64,000 bases of DNA from G965222505 sp965222505 (GTDB taxonomy: Bacteria > Bacteroidota > Rhodothermia > Rhodothermales > DATKEJ01), in NCBI GenBank assembly GCA_965222505.1, contig OZ244956.1, positions 1,240,001-1,304,000 on the forward strand. The letters run 5' to 3'. Position 1 is the first letter of the stretch; each line of letters opens with the position of its first letter. The notes under the pieces are model-generated. The model was not told the DNA's origin. It saw only the letters and a program-made list of their open reading frames with translations, and made no database searches. A program made the position numbers and the translations under genes. Positions 1 to 7,201 of the stretch are shown here, piece after piece.

Positions 1-2
1 CG

Positions 3-329
3 CCGGGCCAACCAAACGGCATGCCCGTACCTACCCAGACGGATACCCCTGCCGCTTATTTTACCATTCAACCGCTGTATCCCAACCCCTTTCAGGATCA
101 GACCGCGTGGACGCTCACCCTCTCCCAGCCGTCGCATGTGACTGTTTCAGCCTTTAACGTCCTGGGCCAACGCAACCTCCATCGCCCGGAACAGACCTTT
201 TCCTCGGGTACGCACCGCATGGCCTGGAATGCTACATCTGAATCAGCCGGTTTGTATTTCCTGCACGTTGTGTTGCGGGACGATTCCGGGCGCACGGACA
301 CGGTCGTTTTGAAAGGCATCCGGATGTGA
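3..329 (+). CDS. C-terminal end of a T9SS-sorted secreted protein (partial)
   Basis: The frame is open from the left edge of the window, so this is the 3' end of a larger gene. What is visible is almost only a type A C-terminal sorting domain: LYPNPF at the start of the module, the beta-strand pattern 'VSAFNVLGQ', 'GLYFLHVVL' and a final basic 'LKGIRM'. In Bacteroidota such domains direct export through the type IX (Por) secretion system and attachment to the cell surface. The catalytic or binding part lies outside the window and cannot be inferred. An ATG at position 21 exists but is not a plausible start, because a sorting domain alone would have no signal peptide. Confidence 0.75.
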   Translation, partial: PGQPNGMPVPTQTDTPAAYFTIQPLYPNPFQDQTAWTLTLSQPSHVTVSAFNVLGQRNLHRPEQTFSSGTHRMAWNATSESAGLYFLHVVLRDDSGRTDTVVLKGIRM

Positions 330-387
330 GGGTCCCGGGGGTCGATTCCAGGGAACATTTGAGGGGTCCGTACAAATTCACGTCGCA

Positions 388-411
388 CCCTGGATCAAGT
401 CTAGGGCAAGC
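388..411 (-). repeat. 24-base dispersed repeat, copy 1 (inverted relative to copy 2)
   Basis: This intergenic stretch is the exact reverse complement of 4199-4222. On the minus strand it begins GCTTGCCCTAGAC and ends CCAGGG. It is itself an imperfect palindrome (CCCTAGAC...GATCCAGGG). A shorter relative (GACTTGATCCA-CCC) is visible at 7189-7202. It sits 11 bases beyond the stop codon of the dehydrogenase gene. Confidence 0.7.
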
Positions 412-421
412 GGTTGCACGC

Positions 422-1795
422 TTACGCGACGGCTTTGAGGTTGGCTTCGACCTCGGCTTCAATCTCGGCTTCGACCCGGGGGTAATGGGGGCGGCCCACA
501 CTATGATAATCGAAACCGGCCTCAGCCATGGCTTCGGGTTCATATAGGTTGCGTCCGTCCAGAATGTAGGGCGTGCGGAGGCTCATTCTCACCCGGCCCC
601 AATCTGGCCGGCGGAAGATGTTCCACTCCGTACACACGACCAGTGCATCGGCGTCATCCAGCACATCATATACGTCATGGACATACGTGATGGCATCCCC
701 GAAAACGGTACGGGTGGTTTCGATGGCTTCCGGGTCAAAGGCCACCACCTCGGCACCAGCGGTAAGCAGGGCACGCGCCACCGAATGCGCCGGAGATTCC
801 CGCACGTCATCCGTATTGGCTTTGAAGGCCAGACCCCACAAGGCGATACGCTTGCCGGTGAGGTTGCCGTTATGGGCGGCTATTAGCCGGTCTGTGAGGT
901 AGGCGTACTGTCGCGCATTTACGTCGAGTACGGCATCCAGAATCTTGAACTCGTAGTCGTTCTTCCGTGCGGTACGGTGGAGGGCTTGTACATCTTTCGG
1001 GAAGCAACTGCCCCCGAACCCGAGACCGGGATAGAGAAACTTGTTGCCGATGCGGGTGTCTGTTCCAATGCCGCGCCGAACGTGATCGACATCGGCACCC
1101 ACAAGTGCACACAGGTTGGCGATCTCGTTCATGAAGGTAATCTTGGTTGCCAAAAAGGCATTGGCCGCGTATTTGGTCATCTCAGCGCTTTTTTCGTCCA
1201 TCACCAGAATCGGATTCCCCTGACGAACAAAGGGCTCATACAGACAGGTCATCATTTCAGCAGCACGCGGATTGGAAGTGCCGATGACCACGCGCTCCGG
1301 CTTCAGAAAGTCGTCTACGGCAACGCCTTCGCGTAAAAATTCTGGATTGGAGACGACGTCAAAATGTACGCCTGCCGCTTTGCCTGAGGTTTCAATGGCC
1401 GCCTTGACCTTCATGGCCGTACCAACAGGCACCGTGCTTTTGTCCACCACAACCTTGTAATCATTGATCATGGGGCCGAGTTGGCGGGCCACGCCCAGCA
1501 CGTAGGACAGGTCTGCGGAGCCGTCTTCACCCGGTGGCGTGGGAAGGGCCAGGAAAATGATGTCGCTGGTTTCCACGGCGCTTTGGAGGTCAGTAGTAAA
1601 CCGGATGCGTCCTTCCCGTAAATTACGCTCGTAGTAGGTGTCTAGACCCGGTTCGTAAATCGGAAGTTGCCCGTTTTTTAGGCCTTCAATCTTGGCCTCG
1701 TCGATGTCTACGCAGATAACGTCGTTGCCCATTTCTGCAAAACAGACGCCGGAAACGAGCCCAACGTAACCGGTACCTATTATAGCTAATTTCAT
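422..1795 (-). CDS. ugd: UDP-glucose 6-dehydrogenase
   Basis: This enzyme oxidises UDP-glucose to UDP-glucuronate with two NAD+, supplying acidic sugar for surface polysaccharide. The 457-residue protein has the Rossmann motif GTGYVG at 7-12, the 'VDKSTVPVGT' segment near 117-126, the lysine-bearing 'ATKITFMNE' near 216-224 and the catalytic cysteine C264 in 'GFGGSCFPKD', so all three UGD domains are present. The start at 1795 was chosen because the family begins directly with 'MKLAIIGTGYVG'; a longer frame to 2029 adds 78 unrelated residues read through a heptamer repeat. A weak AAAGGT ribosome-binding site precedes this ATG. The C-terminus ends in an unusual Glu/Ala-rich run (EAEIEAEVEA). 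A glycosyltransferase gene lies upstream on the same strand, 256 bases away. Confidence 0.95.
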   Translation of the reverse strand: MKLAIIGTGYVGLVSGVCFAEMGNDVICVDIDEAKIEGLKNGQLPIYEPGLDTYYERNLREGRIRFTTDLQSAVETSDIIFLALPTPPGEDGSADLSYVLGVARQLGPMINDYKVVVDKSTVPVGTAMKVKAAIETSGKAAGVHFDVVSNPEFLREGVAVDDFLKPERVVIGTSNPRAAEMMTCLYEPFVRQGNPILVMDEKSAEMTKYAANAFLATKITFMNEIANLCALVGADVDHVRRGIGTDTRIGNKFLYPGLGFGGSCFPKDVQALHRTARKNDYEFKILDAVLDVNARQYAYLTDRLIAAHNGNLTGKRIALWGLAFKANTDDVRESPAHSVARALLTAGAEVVAFDPEAIETTRTVFGDAITYVHDVYDVLDDADALVVCTEWNIFRRPDWGRVRMSLRTPYILDGRNLYEPEAMAEAGFDYHSVGRPHYPRVEAEIEAEVEANLKAVA

Positions 1796-1892
1796 GTTTG
1801 GTATACCTTTAGTGGTGGCGGTGGTTGCTTGTGCACACCTGCTAAAGCAGGATACAGTTCTCTTTCTGTCGATTAAATCGTTACAAAAAGTA

Positions 1893-1915
1893 CGGAGTGC
1901 GGAGTGCGACGTGCG
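1893..1915. repeat. Heptanucleotide tandem repeat (CGGAGTG type)
   Basis: The sequence reads CGGAGTG twice, then CGACGTG, then CGG, a three-unit imperfect tandem of period 7. It lies in the gap between ugd and the glycosyltransferase gene. It belongs to the set of intergenic period-7 tracts seen throughout this window. Confidence 0.65.
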
Positions 1916-2051
1916 GCTGTGTAAACCACTGGCATAAAACAGGCTTGGCGGAGCATCGGGCATGCTGCGGATGGAAGCATCAGGTTGATTGTTGGCCGTT
2001 TGGTGTACTGCTTCGCGAAAATGGGCCAAGCATCAAGGCCTTCAACTATGG

Positions 2052-3062
2052 TCATTTTATACCTTGATGGCGCGGTGTGGGTGCTACCGCATCTGGAGGC
2101 GCGTCGGAGCGCCAGCGGTCGCGAATGACGTACCGGGGCCGGGCCTTGACTTCATCGTAGACCCGAGCCATATACATCCCGACCAGCCCCAGGAAAAACA
2201 GTTGCAGCCCGCCAAAGAATACAATCAACACCATCAGCGAGGCCCAACCGGAAATGGCGGTATGGAAGATGTATTTGGCCGCAATGACCCAGGCGGCCCC
2301 GCCAATGGCCGACAGGATCGCCACACCAAAGCCGAATTGCGCAGCAAGGCGGAGGGGTTTGTCCGAAAACGCCGCGATGCTGTTCAGGGCCAGTCGAAAC
2401 ATTTTGCGGAACGGGTATTTCGTTTGGCCGGCAGCACGGGGTGCCCGGTCATAGGGTACCCCGATCTGGTTGAAACCGAGCCATGCGATCAAGCCGCGTA
2501 CAAACGGCTGACGCTCTCCGAGCTGCCGATAGGTTTCAATTACACGGCGAGAGACCAATCGAAAATCCCCGGTATCGACCGGTACGTCGAAGTCGGTCAT
2601 CCACTGAAAGATGCGATAAAAGAGCGAGGCCGTCGACCGTTTGAACCAGGACTCCCCCTCTCGATCCCGCCTGACACCATAGACCACATCGTACCCGGCC
2701 TGCCACTGGGCGATCATCTCAGGAATGACTTCTAGCGGATCTTGAAGATCGGCATCCAGAATAACGGCGGCATCAGCGCGGACGCAATCCAGTCCGGCCG
2801 TAACGGCCAGTTGATGTCCGAAGTTGCGAGAGAAGGACACCAGCATGTAGCCCTCATGCCCGGCGGTAGCAGACCGGACCAGTGCGGCGGTATTGTCCCG
2901 GCTGCCATCATCGACAAATATCACTTCCAAAATCTCAGGATGTGCGGCCCGAAAATCTTGCAATGCAGCAAACAACAGAGGAAACACCTGCGCCTCATTG
3001 TACAACGGAATCACCAAAGCCACCGTGTGACGCGGATCTTCTGTGGGCGGCGCTGGGTTCAT
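2052..3062 (-). CDS. Family 2 glycosyltransferase, membrane-anchored (polyprenyl-phosphate type)
   Basis: This 336-residue GT-A enzyme resembles the GtrB/ArnC/DPM1-like family, which moves a sugar from a nucleotide donor to undecaprenyl phosphate at the cytoplasmic face. Visible motifs are the donor-binding 'VFVDDGSRDNT' near 49-58 and the metal-binding 'ILDADLQDP' near 101-109. Two predicted membrane helices sit near 240-300, followed by a basic tail typical of the family. It is on the same strand as ugd. The shared use of UDP-sugars suggests, but does not prove, a joint role in envelope glycan synthesis. The exact sugar is unknown. Confidence 0.88.
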   Translation of the reverse strand: MNPAPPTEDPRHTVALVIPLYNEAQVFPLLFAALQDFRAAHPEILEVIFVDDGSRDNTAALVRSATAGHEGYMLVSFSRNFGHQLAVTAGLDCVRADAAVILDADLQDPLEVIPEMIAQWQAGYDVVYGVRRDREGESWFKRSTASLFYRIFQWMTDFDVPVDTGDFRLVSRRVIETYRQLGERQPFVRGLIAWLGFNQIGVPYDRAPRAAGQTKYPFRKMFRLALNSIAAFSDKPLRLAAQFGFGVAILSAIGGAAWVIAAKYIFHTAISGWASLMVLIVFFGGLQLFFLGLVGMYMARVYDEVKARPRYVIRDRWRSDAPPDAVAPTPRHQGIK

Positions 3063-3151
3063 GTCGGGTTGGTTCGAGGATGGAGCCGGTGGATGGGGAA
3101 ATTAAGTACATTCGGCGCGAATCGCCACCGGCTCGTTTTTTTGCATACCCT

Positions 3152-4189
3152 ATGACCCTCACACGACGCTCTTTCCTGCATACCCTGCTGGGTGCTGCTG
3201 CAGTACCCAGCCTTAGCCAGGGTACCCCTTCCCGTAACGATCTGCTCAAACCCGCCCGACTGGAACCGGGGCACACGGTGGCGCTGGTCTGTCCCGCCGG
3301 CGCCATTTTTGAGGAAGCCGATCTGGTAGAGGTGGAACAAACCCTGACAGACCTCGGCCTGTTTGCCAAACGGGGCCGCCGCATCCTGAACCGCTACGGC
3401 TACCTCGGCGGCTCCGATGCGGACCGCGCCGCCGATGTCAATGAAGCCTTCGCTGACTCCGCCGTAGATGCCATTTTGGCCGTCCGTGGCGGCTGGGGAT
3501 GCAACCGCATCCTGGACCGGCTGGATTTTGAGGCCATCACCCAAAACCCCAAAATCCTGATGGGCTTCAGCGACATCACTTCTCTGTTGATTGCCCTGTA
3601 TGCCCGCACCGGCCTCGTCACGTTCCACGGCCCCGTGGGGATCTCGACGTGGAGTGATTTTACGGTATCGAACCTGCAACCCATCCTGTTTTTTGGCGAA
3701 ACCCCGCTGCTCCAAAACGCAACCACGCCAGCGGCCGAATCCGTGTTGTCCATGCAAGGCCTCGTACATACCATCCGGCCCGGCACGGCCCAGGGACGGC
3801 TCGTGGGCGGCAACCTGACCGTCCTGACCGCCATGCTGGGCTCGCCGTACATGCCCGACTGGACCGATCACATCCTGTTCGTCGAAGACATAGACGAAGC
3901 CCCCTACCGCGTGGACCGTATGCTGACACAGCTCAAAATTGCGGGGGTCCTCGACCAAATTTCAGGATTCATCTTCGGCCAATGTACCCGGTGCGATGCC
4001 GATGAAGACGAAGAATCGCTAACCCTCACACAACTCTTCCGCGATCACATTCGCCCATTGGGCATCCCCGCCTGGCACGGCTCAATGATCGGCCACATCC
4101 GGGATAAGTTCACCTTGCCCCTGGGCGTGAAAGTAGAAATCAATGCCCGCCGTGGCACCATTCAGTTGTTGGAACCCGCCGTCATTTGA
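3152..4189 (+). CDS. LD-carboxypeptidase (peptidase S66), secreted
   Basis: Family S66 enzymes remove the terminal D-alanine from muramoyl tetrapeptides during peptidoglycan recycling. The 345-residue protein shows the expected catalytic triad: S140 in 'LMGFSDIT', E245 in 'FVEDIDEAPYRVDR' and H315 in 'GHIRDK'. The start at 3152 gives a twin-arginine-like leader (TRRSFLHTLL followed by an Ala-rich stretch), so the enzyme is probably exported. This differs from the cytoplasmic E. coli LdcA, and secreted or anchored S66 members are known in Bacteroidota. A longer frame from 2882 overlaps the divergent glycosyltransferase gene and was rejected. The genes are divergent, with 89 bases between their starts. 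Confidence 0.88.
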   Translation: MTLTRRSFLHTLLGAAAVPSLSQGTPSRNDLLKPARLEPGHTVALVCPAGAIFEEADLVEVEQTLTDLGLFAKRGRRILNRYGYLGGSDADRAADVNEAFADSAVDAILAVRGGWGCNRILDRLDFEAITQNPKILMGFSDITSLLIALYARTGLVTFHGPVGISTWSDFTVSNLQPILFFGETPLLQNATTPAAESVLSMQGLVHTIRPGTAQGRLVGGNLTVLTAMLGSPYMPDWTDHILFVEDIDEAPYRVDRMLTQLKIAGVLDQISGFIFGQCTRCDADEDEESLTLTQLFRDHIRPLGIPAWHGSMIGHIRDKFTLPLGVKVEINARRGTIQLLEPAVI

Positions 4190-4198
4190 CGTGCGACA

Positions 4199-4222
4199 GC
4201 TTGCCCTAGACTTGATCCAGGG
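4199..4222 (+). repeat. 24-base dispersed repeat, copy 2
   Basis: This is an exact inverted copy of 388-411. It begins 10 bases after the LD-carboxypeptidase stop codon. The two copies bracket the segment holding ugd, the glycosyltransferase and the carboxypeptidase. Confidence 0.7.
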
Positions 4223-4331
4223 TATTACGTTGGGTTGCCCTGAATCATTCGGGTTTATCCGAAAATGGGCATCAAACAGGAATGTGATATGAATTGGGAA
4301 TATGCCCGTGATATATGCCCGGCAGCACCCC

Positions 4332-4361
4332 GTAGGGACACGGCCTGCCGTGTCCGCCTAC
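4332..4361. repeat. Dispersed palindrome, GTAGGGACA...TGTCCGCCTAC (copy 1)
   Basis: The left arm is GTAGGGACACGGC and the right arm GCCGTGTCCGCCTAC, separated by CT. The arms pair except for two extra bases in the right arm. It is closely related to the perfect palindrome inside the coding sequence at 41100-41127. It lies between convergent genes, where it could fold on either transcript, but no T-run follows. Confidence 0.65.
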
Positions 4362-4381
4362 CCATGTCCGCCTTGCCGCAA

Positions 4382-5524
4382 TTACTTCACGAGTGTGAGC
4401 GTCCGATGGGCCTGAAAGGTCTCGCCTTCGAGGCGGAGGAGGTAGGTGCCGCTGGCGAGGCCGTCGGCGAAAACACCCAGGGCCTGGGTCTGATCGGCAG
4501 GCAGGAGGCCGGAGAAAAGGGTGCGGGCGAGGCGACCAGTGGCATCATAGAGGCGCACATAGACCTGCTGGGGGGCGCTCACGGCAAAGGAAATGGTGGC
4601 CGGCTGAGCTGTGGTGAAAGGATTGGGATAAACGGGTTTGAGGAGGTAGCGCCCGACCACGCCTACAGCCAACTCAACCGTTTCAGAATAGGCAAAGGTG
4701 CCGTCGAAGTCGATTTGTTTGAGCCGAAACCGATGGGTGCCGGGGTCAAGCGCTGGCGTTTGGAAGGTATAGGATTGCGGTTCGGCGGTGGTCCCGGCCC
4801 CGGCCACAAAGCCGAGGGGTTGCCAGAGCGCGTTCGCCAAATCCGTTGGTAATCTCCGCTGTGCTTCGATTTGGAAGCCAGCGTTTTCAGATTCGGAGAG
4901 GGTGCGCCAATGCAAAAGACCGTGGCCGTTTTGGAGTTCGACCCCCATGTCTTTCAGTTCCACGGGAAGAACCACACTGTCGTCTTCAAACCCGTTGCAT
5001 CCATCTTCCGGATCGGACTGAATGGTAAAGGTATCGTCCGAGTATTCGCAGCTGACCCATGTCAATTCCGACATCTGGGTCACATCGGTTACCTTGAATC
5101 GCAGAACGGCAAGATCCACATAGTCCGTGTTACTGACCGGTGTGCCTGCGCTCGGTGCGAAGATAAAAATATTGAGTGAAACCCTATTGCCATCGGGACG
5201 CGTAACGGTAGAGTTGTTATAAAACGGTGTATCGAACCCGGTGAGATATTGATAATCTCCATCTTCCCCTTTGACCGGCGTATCGGCCATAGACAGGGCT
5301 TGATTGTTGAATTCAAGCTGGAACGAACTTGGACCGAGATTGAATGCGGGATCCGTATTCGAGCGCAGTTGGACAGTAACTTCCAGGGTTCGGCCATCCT
5401 CTCCGTCGACCAGGGCAGACACCAGCCGTCCAAACATGGGTTGTGCCTGAACGAAGTCTACCGTGAACATCATCAAAACGAAGCAGCCGAATACGCCAAG
5501 GGTATGACTTAAGTGTTTATGCAT
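4382..5524 (-). CDS. Secreted cohesin-like protein with T9SS sorting domain (paralogue A)
   Basis: This 380-residue protein has a signal peptide (hydrophobic 'LGVFGCFVLMMFTVDFVQAQ' after MHKHLSHT). Residues about 30-165 form an all-beta domain with 'FNLGPSSFQLEFNNQALS' and 'YVDLAVLRFKV', a pattern like cohesin or other Ig-fold adhesion domains. Residues about 190-285 form a second domain with 'ENAGFQIEAQ' and 'RFRLKQIDFDGTF'. The last 80 residues are a type A sorting domain starting 'PVYPNPF'. The same three-part architecture is encoded at 34160-35263 and 35340-36428. Function is unknown; a surface adhesin or structural role is inferred. No ribosome-binding site is obvious. Confidence 0.8.
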   Translation of the reverse strand: MHKHLSHTLGVFGCFVLMMFTVDFVQAQPMFGRLVSALVDGEDGRTLEVTVQLRSNTDPAFNLGPSSFQLEFNNQALSMADTPVKGEDGDYQYLTGFDTPFYNNSTVTRPDGNRVSLNIFIFAPSAGTPVSNTDYVDLAVLRFKVTDVTQMSELTWVSCEYSDDTFTIQSDPEDGCNGFEDDSVVLPVELKDMGVELQNGHGLLHWRTLSESENAGFQIEAQRRLPTDLANALWQPLGFVAGAGTTAEPQSYTFQTPALDPGTHRFRLKQIDFDGTFAYSETVELAVGVVGRYLLKPVYPNPFTTAQPATISFAVSAPQQVYVRLYDATGRLARTLFSGLLPADQTQALGVFADGLASGTYLLRLEGETFQAHRTLTLVK

Positions 5525-5600
5525 TTTATAGAGGTTATGGTGGTCAATAAGAACACCGACAATATAATCAAATACCCATCGGCGACCACAGGTTTTACGA

Positions 5601-5831
5601 TCAATTCAATGCGGTAGCAACCACCAGGCCGATGAAGAGCAATATGACACTGTAAAAAATACCCGCTGCCATATTGCCCTGTTTGATTTCCTCGATAAAG
5701 TCAATGCGCTTAAACAGGAACTTGTCGATCAGGATCAACGCGGTGATACTCACGAAAAGCGCGATCACGGCATAGACCAGATTGATCAAAAGGAACGTGA
5801 CGGTTTGTTGCAGGGTGGTGAGTTCCATCAT
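5601..5831 (-). CDS. DUF350 small inner-membrane protein
   Basis: A 76-residue protein with two hydrophobic segments (about 9-33 and 52-74) joined by a short charged loop 'KFLFKRIDFIEEIKQGNMAAG'. This fits DUF350, a family of small bacterial membrane proteins of unknown function. The alanine after 'GNMAAGIFYS' and the length fit a single DUF350 unit. Its ATG overlaps the stop codon of the upstream protease gene (ATGA), so the two are probably translated as a coupled pair. A second ATG follows immediately, so the start is uncertain by one codon. Confidence 0.8.
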   Translation of the reverse strand: MMELTTLQQTVTFLLINLVYAVIALFVSITALILIDKFLFKRIDFIEEIKQGNMAAGIFYSVILLFIGLVVATALN

Positions 5832-6988
5832 GGGTGATATCCACGGGTTTGAACCGGAAACGGCGTCAACGGCAGTTCACGGCTCCACCCGATGGCGTAG
5901 GCCGTGAGGCTGTCAATGGTTGACGCATCCAGGTATTTTGATGAGTGATGCATGACGTCGCGCGGGGCATAGTTGCGCCCACCGGTAATGTTGTACAGAT
6001 CGTCCGCGCCGAACAGGTGCAAGGCTTCGTGGGCCTGCACATACGGTACGGCATCCCAGTATTTACGTGCTGGCTTGCGAAGCAGATAGGCATACTCGGC
6101 ATCGTCGGCACAGGGGGTGCGGCAGCGCACGGCATAGGAACGCGATTTCAGCCCGATGTGCAATAGCAAAATGGCCTGATCGGCATCTTCTTCCCGAACC
6201 AAGGTGCGGAGCATCCCATTCACTGAAGCGGCCCCTTCCAGGCCGGCCACCCGCTGGGCCAAGTTGTAGCCCACCTGCAATTCGTCGATATTGACTTCCT
6301 GGATGGCCTTGCGCAACCAGGGGTCTTTTCCATAATGAAAGATGCGGCGCACAAACGTGAGCGGGGCGACCCCGTATTCCTTTGCCTGACGATGCAACCA
6401 ATCTTCTACATGCGAAAGGCTGTTCAGTACAAACTCGCGGTTGCGGCTGCTCCAGGTACTATGCATGCCGTCGTCCACCAGGACGTAGGCAATGACCACT
6501 TTACCCTGGAGATGCTCGCCCGGTCCGAGGCCGGGTAAGGCCAGATAAAGAGTATAGGTATCCCGCTCGGAATCTTTTTTTTCGATACGGCCCAGGACTT
6601 CATCCAGCCGGTATTGTAACCGGTCTTTTTCGTCGTCTCGGGCATAACTGAGGCCGGTGTGCAGGGTGGTCTCGGCATCGATGTATTGCCAGAGCGCAAT
6701 GTGGCTGAGGGCCTTGAGTTCGTAGGCCTTGGTGACGTAGGTAGAGTCGAGGCCGGTGCTGTCTTGCGCCGCTTGCAGGGCTGCATTCACCTGGTCCAGA
6801 GCCTCCAGGTACCGCTGCTCGTCGTAAGCCAACTGGGCCGCCTCATACGGCTCAAAAAAAGCCACCCACGCACGCCGATAATCCAGCCGCAATTCGGGTG
6901 GCGATAAAATATCCCCCCAGAAACTCACAAAGATGAGCCACAGGACAAAGAAGATCAAAAAAATGCTGCAACCGCTACGGAACGACAT
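5828..6988 (-). CDS. Membrane-anchored metzincin-like zinc protease (putative)
   Basis: The 386-residue protein starts with one strong transmembrane helix (about residues 6-25). A helical, TPR-like region follows (about 48-135; 'AQLAYDEQRYLEALDQVNAAL'), then a C-terminal domain. That domain contains HEALHLFGADD (H320, E321, H324, G327, D330), matching the metzincin zinc motif HExxHxxGxxH/D with Asp as third ligand, as in snapalysin-type enzymes. About 20 residues later 'DVMHHSSK' looks like the metzincin Met-turn (M346). The start at 6988 (ATG) is preferred over a GTG at 7027 because it places the helix near the N-terminus. It overlaps the DUF350 gene by four bases. The family was not recognised; the protease call rests on these motifs only. 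Confidence 0.65.
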   Translation of the reverse strand: MSFRSGCSIFLIFFVLWLIFVSFWGDILSPPELRLDYRRAWVAFFEPYEAAQLAYDEQRYLEALDQVNAALQAAQDSTGLDSTYVTKAYELKALSHIALWQYIDAETTLHTGLSYARDDEKDRLQYRLDEVLGRIEKKDSERDTYTLYLALPGLGPGEHLQGKVVIAYVLVDDGMHSTWSSRNREFVLNSLSHVEDWLHRQAKEYGVAPLTFVRRIFHYGKDPWLRKAIQEVNIDELQVGYNLAQRVAGLEGAASVNGMLRTLVREEDADQAILLLHIGLKSRSYAVRCRTPCADDAEYAYLLRKPARKYWDAVPYVQAHEALHLFGADDLYNITGGRNYAPRDVMHHSSKYLDASTIDSLTAYAIGWSRELPLTPFPVQTRGYHP

Positions 6989-7201
6989 CTTCGAGTATGT
7001 ACACAGGGACTTTAAAGACCAAGGCACATAATATAGCCAATCGTCCGTTATATCCTTTTTATTACGTGCTTAACAGGTGCTCCAGAAAAGCACGCCCGAC
7101 ACTTTCCAGCGTGGCATCGTGCTATATGGAGGTTCACAGGTTGTTCCTTTCGGCCCCGACCTCTATGCGCCCGCATTGAGGCTTTATGGACTTGATCCAC
7201 C

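Noticed and set aside
1796..2029. 78-residue N-terminal extension of the UDP-glucose dehydrogenase frame
   Set aside because: It is read through a heptamer repeat, has no family similarity, and the family N-terminus with a weak ribosome-binding site lies at 1795.
1989..2735. 248-residue plus-strand frame
   Set aside because: It lies antisense within the glycosyltransferase gene and has no recognisable domain.
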